The notes under the pieces: generated by a model
Told to the model about the DNA's origin: nothing
What the model saw: the letters and a program-made list of their open reading frames with translations, nothing else
Databases searched by the model: none
Program-made: the position numbers and the translations under genes
Shown: positions 59,532 to 64,000 of the stretch, piece by piece
Position numbering within the stretch: the stretch's first letter is position 1
Layout of the letters: the number at the start of each line of letters is the position of its first letter
From: Anoxybacillus sp050480245
GTDB lineage: Bacteria > Bacillota > Bacilli > Bacillales > Anoxybacillaceae
Assembly: GCA_050480245.1 (NCBI GenBank)
Contig: JBCNEQ010000063.1
Strand: one strand, 5' to 3'
DNA: 64,000 nt

Positions 59532-60506
59532 ATGCAATTTGCCCGTCATCGTCGTTTGCGTCAAACGGCTAACTTACGAGCGATGGTACGTGAAACACAT
59601 TTGCATATGGAAGATTTGATTTATCCGATTTTTGTGATTGAAGGAGAAAACATAAAAAACGAAGTACCTTCCATGCCGGGGGTGTATCAGCAGTCGCTTG
59701 ATTATGCGCTTGAAGATGTAAAAGAAGCTGTTCAATTAGGTGTACGTTCCATTATTGTATTTGGTGTACCAAACGAAAAAAACGAAATCGCTTCGCAAGC
59801 CTATTGTGAGCACGGTGTCGTTCAACGTGCCATTCGTGCGATCAAAGATGCATTTCCGGAACTTGTCGTGATTGCCGACACATGTTTATGCCATTATACG
59901 AGCCATGGACATTGTGGTATCGTAGAAAACGGAACGATTGTCAATGACGATACGCTTGAATTATTGGCAAAAACAGCAGTAAGCCAAGCGAAAGCGGGGG
60001 CGGACATCATTGCGCCATCTAACATGATGGACGGGTTTGTCGCAGCGATTCGCCAAGCGTTAGATGAAGAAGGATTTACATATGTGCCGATTATGTCGTA
60101 TGCGGTGAAATATTCGTCCGCATTTTACGGTCCATTTCGCGATGCAGCACATAGCGCGCCGCAGTTTGGCGACCGTAAAACGTACCAAATGGATCCAGCC
60201 AACCGCCTAGAAGCGTTTCGTGAAGCGCAAGCGGATGTGGATCAAGGTGCTGACTTTTTAATGGTGAAACCAGCGCTATCGTATTTAGATATTATTCGCG
60301 ATTTAAAAAATCATTTCCATTTGCCGATTGTCGCTTATAACGTAAGCGGAGAATATGCGATGGTGAAAGCAGCCGCCCAAAACGGATGGATTGATGAAAA
60401 AGCAGTTGTGCTTGAAATGTTAACAGGCATGAAACGAGCAGGAGCCGATTTAATTTTAACGTATTTTGCAAAAGACGTTGCTCGATGGTTAAAGGAGGAA
60501 AAATAA
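59532..60506 (+). CDS. hemB: Delta-aminolevulinic acid dehydratase (porphobilinogen synthase)
   Basis: A 324-residue enzyme joining two 5-aminolevulinates. The zinc-binding cysteine run is in ADTCLCHYTSHGHCG (about residues 116-130); the two Schiff-base lysines lie in MSYAVKYSSAFYGPFRDA and FLMVKPALSYLD. RRLRQTANLRAMVRE is the N-terminal signature. Zinc dependence is inferred from the cysteines. Its TAA shares its last base with the hemL ATG. Confidence 0.96.
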   Translation: MQFARHRRLRQTANLRAMVRETHLHMEDLIYPIFVIEGENIKNEVPSMPGVYQQSLDYALEDVKEAVQLGVRSIIVFGVPNEKNEIASQAYCEHGVVQRAIRAIKDAFPELVVIADTCLCHYTSHGHCGIVENGTIVNDDTLELLAKTAVSQAKAGADIIAPSNMMDGFVAAIRQALDEEGFTYVPIMSYAVKYSSAFYGPFRDAAHSAPQFGDRKTYQMDPANRLEAFREAQADVDQGADFLMVKPALSYLDIIRDLKNHFHLPIVAYNVSGEYAMVKAAAQNGWIDEKAVVLEMLTGMKRAGADLILTYFAKDVARWLKEEK

Positions 60507-61801
60507 TGCGTAGCTATGAACGTTCAAAAGCGGCATATGCTGAGGCAGTCAAGCTTATGCCTGGCGGTGTAAACAGTCCGGTGCGCGCATTTAAGGCGGT
60601 AAAAATGGACCCGATTTTTATGGCGCGAGGAAAAGGCTCAAAAATTTATGACATTGACGGCAACGAATATATTGATTACGTCTTGTCTTGGGGACCACTT
60701 ATTTTAGGTCACGCAAACGATCAAGTCGTTGAGGCGCTAAAACGAGTAGCAGAAACAGGAACAAGTTTCGGTGCCCCAACGTTGATTGAAAACGAACTTG
60801 CTAAACTTGTCATGGAGCGCATGCCGTCCATTGAAATCATTCGCATGGTTAGTTCAGGAACAGAAGCGACGATGAGCGCTCTTCGCTTAGCGCGCGGCTA
60901 TACAGGACGGAATAAAATTGTAAAGTTTGAAGGCTGTTATCACGGCCATGGTGATTCGCTTTTAATTAAAGCAGGATCAGGTGTTGCGACGCTCGGTTTG
61001 CCAGATAGCCCAGGGGTGCCGGAAACGGTTGCACAACATACGATTACTGTACCGTACAACGACTTACAAAGCGTGCGTTATGCGTTTGAAAAGTTCGGAG
61101 AAGATATCGCGGCGGTTATTGTCGAACCTGTTGCAGGAAATATGGGAGTTGTTCCGCCAAAGCCAGGCTTCTTGCAAGGCTTACGTGATGTGACAAACGA
61201 ATACGGTGCGCTTCTTATTTTTGATGAAGTGATGACAGGTTTTCGTGTTGACTATTATAGCGGTCAAGGTTATTACGGTGTCAAGCCAGACTTGACGTGC
61301 CTTGGAAAAGTCATCGGTGGTGGACTACCAGTTGGGGCGTATGGTGGTCGTGCCGATATCATGGAGAAAATTGCGCCGAGTGGTCCAATTTATCAAGCAG
61401 GAACGTTATCGGGAAATCCAATGGCGATGACAGCTGGTTATGAAACGTTGCGACAATTGACGCCAGAAACGTATGAGCAGTTTAAGAAAAAAGCGAATCG
61501 TTTAGCGGAAGGATTAAGCGAAGCGGCAAAAGCGTATGATATTCCACATACGATTAACCAAGCTGGCTCGATGATCGGCATGTTCTTTACGAATGAGCGC
61601 GTCACAAACTACGAAACAGCAAAAACGTCCAATTTAGACTTATTTGCTCGTTATTATCAAGAAATGGCGAATGAAGGCATTTTCTTGCCACCATCGCAAT
61701 TTGAAGGCATGTTTTTATCGACTGCACATACCGATGAAGATATCGAAAAAACAATTGAAGCAGCGCGACGTGCGTTTGCAAAAATTAGCGATTGCCTCTA
61801 G
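60506..61801 (+). CDS. hemL: Glutamate-1-semialdehyde 2,1-aminomutase
   Basis: A 431-residue PLP enzyme giving 5-aminolevulinate. MPGGVNSPVRAF, SSGTEATMSALRLARGYTGR, DEVMTGFRV and the PLP lysine in CLGKVIGGGLPVGAYGG (about residues 266-282) identify it. ATG 60506 has AAGGAGG upstream; an in-frame ATG at 60485 lies in the end of hemB. It is the last gene of the hem operon. Confidence 0.96.
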   Translation: MRSYERSKAAYAEAVKLMPGGVNSPVRAFKAVKMDPIFMARGKGSKIYDIDGNEYIDYVLSWGPLILGHANDQVVEALKRVAETGTSFGAPTLIENELAKLVMERMPSIEIIRMVSSGTEATMSALRLARGYTGRNKIVKFEGCYHGHGDSLLIKAGSGVATLGLPDSPGVPETVAQHTITVPYNDLQSVRYAFEKFGEDIAAVIVEPVAGNMGVVPPKPGFLQGLRDVTNEYGALLIFDEVMTGFRVDYYSGQGYYGVKPDLTCLGKVIGGGLPVGAYGGRADIMEKIAPSGPIYQAGTLSGNPMAMTAGYETLRQLTPETYEQFKKKANRLAEGLSEAAKAYDIPHTINQAGSMIGMFFTNERVTNYETAKTSNLDLFARYYQEMANEGIFLPPSQFEGMFLSTAHTDEDIEKTIEAARRAFAKISDCL

Positions 61802-61817
61802 GGCATCGCTTTTTTTA
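61787..61817 (+). terminator. Terminator of the hem operon
   Basis: AGCGATTGCC and GGGCATCGCT pair (one bulge) around TCTA, followed by seven T. It begins in the last codons of hemL. Confidence 0.85.
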
Positions 61818-61888
61818 TGCATACTTCTTTTTTTCTTCTCATAACCATAGTAATGTGAAATGACTTGGACGTTGAAGGAGAGATGAGC

Positions 61889-62974
61889 ATGTTGCGTTTT
61901 TCAATTGAAGAAGCGGTTGCTTTTCGGCGTGAGCATCACGTTGATCAGTTATTATCGATTTCGCTACAACCGACAATTACAATCGAGGAACAAGAAGATT
62001 ACGTGTATATTCGCGGTGTGCTAGAACTATCTGGAGAATATACAAAACATGAAGAAGATGGAGAAGATGTTGAAACATTTGAACTCGGGCGATACATTGA
62101 ACAAGTGCGTATGCGTGATGAGGAAACGGGTGAATTTTTACATCAATTTCCAATTGACGTAACTGTTCCAAAAGAGCGAGTCGATGATCTTGAACAAGTG
62201 TATGTGCTGATCGAATCATTTGATTATGACTTACGGAAAAACGAATTACTTCTTATTGCTGAAGTGGCCATTCACGGTATTCAAATGGATGATGATCGAG
62301 AAGACGAAGAAGAGTGGGATGCGTACAACGTAGACGACTTTGAACCGTTTGAAGCTGTTGCCCATCAAGAAGTATATGAAGAAGAAAAAGAAGAACAAGA
62401 AGAACGAGAAACAATCGTCAATGTACCGACATTTTATATGCTCCATGAAGAACAGGTAGCTGATAATGACGAACATAAAGAAGAACGGATTGATGTTCAA
62501 GGAGAGCATGAAGAAGAACAGGTAGCTGATAATGACGAACATAAAGAAGAACGGATTGATGTTCAAGGGGAGCATGAAGAAGAACAGGTAGCTGATAATG
62601 ACGAACATAAAGAAGAACGGATTGATGTTCAAGGAGAGCATGAAGAAGAACAGGTTGATACTCAAAAGGGATATGAAGAAGAACAGGAGAGCAAGCGAGA
62701 AGAAACGTCTTTTCAACTTGAACTAAAAGGAAGGGAAACGAACGAAAAGCGAAATGAAAATGCGTTATATTTAACAAAACTATTTGGTAAAAATGAAGAA
62801 CAGGCGTTTGCTCGTTTGAAAATTTGTATTGTCCAACAAGGCGATTCGTTGGACAAGATTGCCGAGCGATACGACGTATCTGTTCAACAGTTGTTGCGTA
62901 CAAATCATTTAGAAAGCGGTGCGGATATACACGAGGGGCAGTTACTATACATTCCAACGCCAAGTAAAGTATAA
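61889..62974 (+). CDS. spoVID: Spore coat assembly protein SpoVID
   Basis: A 361-residue protein: conserved N-terminal domain (LRFSIEEAVAFRREH to about residue 135) with IRGVLELSGEY, an acidic middle with three nearly identical 22-residue repeats (about 187-252), and a C-terminal LysM domain (CIVQQGDSLDKIAERYDVS, about 312-358). SpoVID encases the forespore and recruits SafA-dependent coat proteins; the LysM contacts peptidoglycan or its precursor. AAGGAG lies 8 bases before ATG 61889. B. subtilis SpoVID is larger (575 residues, from memory), mostly in the middle. Confidence 0.88.
   Translation: MLRFSIEEAVAFRREHHVDQLLSISLQPTITIEEQEDYVYIRGVLELSGEYTKHEEDGEDVETFELGRYIEQVRMRDEETGEFLHQFPIDVTVPKERVDDLEQVYVLIESFDYDLRKNELLLIAEVAIHGIQMDDDREDEEEWDAYNVDDFEPFEAVAHQEVYEEEKEEQEERETIVNVPTFYMLHEEQVADNDEHKEERIDVQGEHEEEQVADNDEHKEERIDVQGEHEEEQVADNDEHKEERIDVQGEHEEEQVDTQKGYEEEQESKREETSFQLELKGRETNEKRNENALYLTKLFGKNEEQAFARLKICIVQQGDSLDKIAERYDVSVQQLLRTNHLESGADIHEGQLLYIPTPSKV
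62447..62656 (+). repeat. 66-bp tandem repeat in spoVID (three copies plus part)
   Basis: Units at 62447-62512, 62513-62578 and 62579-62644 encode EEQVADNDEHKEERIDVQGEHE; a fourth begins at 62645 and breaks off after EEQV. The copies differ at about one base (GGAGAG versus GGGGAG), so expansion is recent. An overlapping 209-residue minus-strand ORF is a by-product of the repeats. Confidence 0.95.
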
Positions 62975-62983
62975 AAGGGCGGC

Positions 62984-63898
62984 ATGAAAATGAACACGAT
63001 GCAACAACGTGAGCGTGTCCAAAAATGGAAAACGCCGAATGGAACATATGCGCTCAAACGAATGGAATCATTGGCGCATTGGCAGGCGATTGAGCAAGTC
63101 TACCGCTTACGCATACCGCTTGCCATTCCGATTTACGAACCGAAAAAGCGAGATGGGCAATGGTATTATATGATGCCTTGGCTAAAAGAAAAAACGGATC
63201 CAACATCGTCATTTTTTCACGATTTGGCGCTCTGGCATAAACATTCGTTAAAAGAAATACAAACGACGGAAACGGAAATCGAATCGTATTATAAGGAACG
63301 AAAAAGCTCACTTGAAAAAGCAAAACAAACATTAACTCAGTATATTGAACAATGTGAAAAACAATGGTATATGTCGCCGTTTCAACTGCAATGTTGCACT
63401 CATTTTCTCGACGTTATGCGCGCCATTTCGTTTTCTGAACATACGTTAAATGAGTGGCGCGAGCGAATGCGAGAAAAAAAGACGGTGCGCATTTGCTATA
63501 TTCACGGTCGCCCGTCGTTTCACCATTATGTCGAGCGAGATGATGGCACATCGTATTTTATTAGTTTTGAACAAGCGCGTTGGGCTCCGCCATTTCACGA
63601 TTTGCTTTTCTTTTTCCGACAATATTTGCATACGTATCCAATGAGGTGTGATGAGGCAGTACAGTGGTTTTCGCAATATGAACAAACATTGGCGCTTGAA
63701 GAAGATGAACGGTTATTATTTTTTCATTTACTTGTTGATCCACATCGGTTTGTTCGTCTCATTCATCGGTACGAACAACAACGTCATGAGCGACAACTAA
63801 CCGCTGCTTGGCAACGGGCGCATTGGCAAATGAAAAATATCGAATATGTCATCGGAAAATGGGAAGAAGAAAAACAAACGAATCAAATCCAATCGTAA
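62984..63898 (+). CDS. ysxE: Spore coat protein YsxE (CotS-like kinase fold)
   Basis: A 304-residue protein of the YsxE/CotS family with an aminoglycoside-phosphotransferase-like fold. ALKRMESLAHWQAIEQVYRL fits the N-lobe lysine region, and ICYIHGRPSFHHYVERDDGT then FISFEQARWAPPFHDLLFFF resemble the catalytic and metal loops (HGxxxxxN and D altered). Catalysis is therefore doubtful. Starts at 62984, 62990 and 62999 are all possible. The spoVID-ysxE pair is conserved in Bacillaceae. Confidence 0.85.
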   Translation: MKMNTMQQRERVQKWKTPNGTYALKRMESLAHWQAIEQVYRLRIPLAIPIYEPKKRDGQWYYMMPWLKEKTDPTSSFFHDLALWHKHSLKEIQTTETEIESYYKERKSSLEKAKQTLTQYIEQCEKQWYMSPFQLQCCTHFLDVMRAISFSEHTLNEWRERMREKKTVRICYIHGRPSFHHYVERDDGTSYFISFEQARWAPPFHDLLFFFRQYLHTYPMRCDEAVQWFSQYEQTLALEEDERLLFFHLLVDPHRFVRLIHRYEQQRHERQLTAAWQRAHWQMKNIEYVIGKWEEEKQTNQIQS

Positions 63899-64000
63899 TG
63901 TAAGGCGAGTGAAAGAAAAAAGAAAATGGCAAGTAAAATGACGTCGATAATTGTTGGAAATAAAACGGTGCGAATCGCTTGAACAACGGTAATCGGGATG
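63883..64000 (-). CDS. 3' end of a membrane-protein gene (partial)
   Basis: On the minus strand a frame enters from the window edge and ends in TGA (complement of 63883-63885). The 38 visible residues include IPITVVQAIRTVLFPTII and a hydrophobic stretch DVILLAIFFFLSLAL, typical of a C-terminal transmembrane helix. It would overlap the end of ysxE by 16 bases in the opposite direction. The family cannot be named from this fragment. Confidence 0.45.
   Translation of the reverse strand, partial: IPITVVQAIRTVLFPTIIDVILLAIFFFLSLALHYDWI

Noticed and set aside
62246..62716. 156-residue Phe-rich minus-strand ORF resembling a membrane protein
   Set aside because: It is the reverse of Glu/Lys-rich codons of spoVID, which read as Phe, Leu and Ser on the other strand.
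62418..63047. 209-residue minus-strand ORF with repeated sequence
   Set aside because: It lies opposite spoVID and owes its length and repeats to the 66-bp units of that gene; no ribosome-binding site supports it.

Overview
The window comes from a chromosome of a spore-forming Bacillaceae bacterium. Protein sequences and gene order follow the Bacillus subtilis block zapA-cvpA-polX-mutS2-lcfA-fadR-fadB-etfBA-trxA ... uvrC-yslB-sdhCAB-ysmA-gerE-racE-gerM-rph-ysnAB ... ilv-leu-ysoA-tig-clpX-lonB-lonA-engB-hemAXCDBL-spoVID-ysxE. Frequent GTG/TTG starts, AGGAGG ribosome-binding sites, sporulation genes and the moderate GC content fit a thermophilic or thermotolerant Anoxybacillus/Geobacillus-type organism. 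The genus is an inference.

Layout. Positions 1-2100 are an AT-rich accessory segment: a 58-residue cationic peptide resembling leaderless bacteriocins, a small two-helix membrane protein behind it, a 20-codon leader-peptide ORF containing a perfect inverted repeat, and two further small membrane proteins. Next come a Uma2-type gene (minus strand), a MarR regulator with a palindromic operator and a 1040-residue MMPL exporter. Positions 6.5-17.5 kb hold cell-division, DNA-repair and fatty-acid beta-oxidation genes, the latter with a near-perfect FadR box, and then thioredoxin.

Positions 17.5-26.1 kb are an insertion relative to the B. subtilis order, between trxA and uvrC. Two Fur-box promoters drive a lipoprotein gene on one side and a surface-protein/FTR1 iron-permease pair on the other. 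Between and after them lie a sugar epimerase, a flippase-like membrane protein, a membrane-anchored phosphodiesterase, a DPM1-like glycosyltransferase and a GT39-like membrane glycosyltransferase. The enzymes look like a polyprenyl-phosphate-linked envelope glycan pathway set among iron-uptake genes. This block and the bacteriocin-like segment are the two places most likely to hold undescribed biology.

Positions 26.1-36.6 kb carry uvrC, yslB, succinate dehydrogenase, gerE (SigK-type promoter), racE, gerM, rph and two small enzymes, followed by tRNA-Arg(UCU), a decayed tRNA copy and duplicated terminators. Positions 37.1-46.3 kb hold the complete branched-chain amino acid operon, with ilvE first and a tRNA-Leu-type T-box between ilvE and ilvB. 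Positions 46.4-55 kb encode protein quality control (trigger factor, ClpX, LonB, LonA) and the ribosome-assembly GTPase EngB. Positions 55.6-61.8 kb hold the whole hemAXCDBL operon for uroporphyrinogen III synthesis, followed by the spore-coat genes spoVID (with a recently expanded 66-bp repeat) and ysxE, and the 3' end of a minus-strand membrane-protein gene. No CRISPR array, intact insertion sequence, prophage or rRNA was found.
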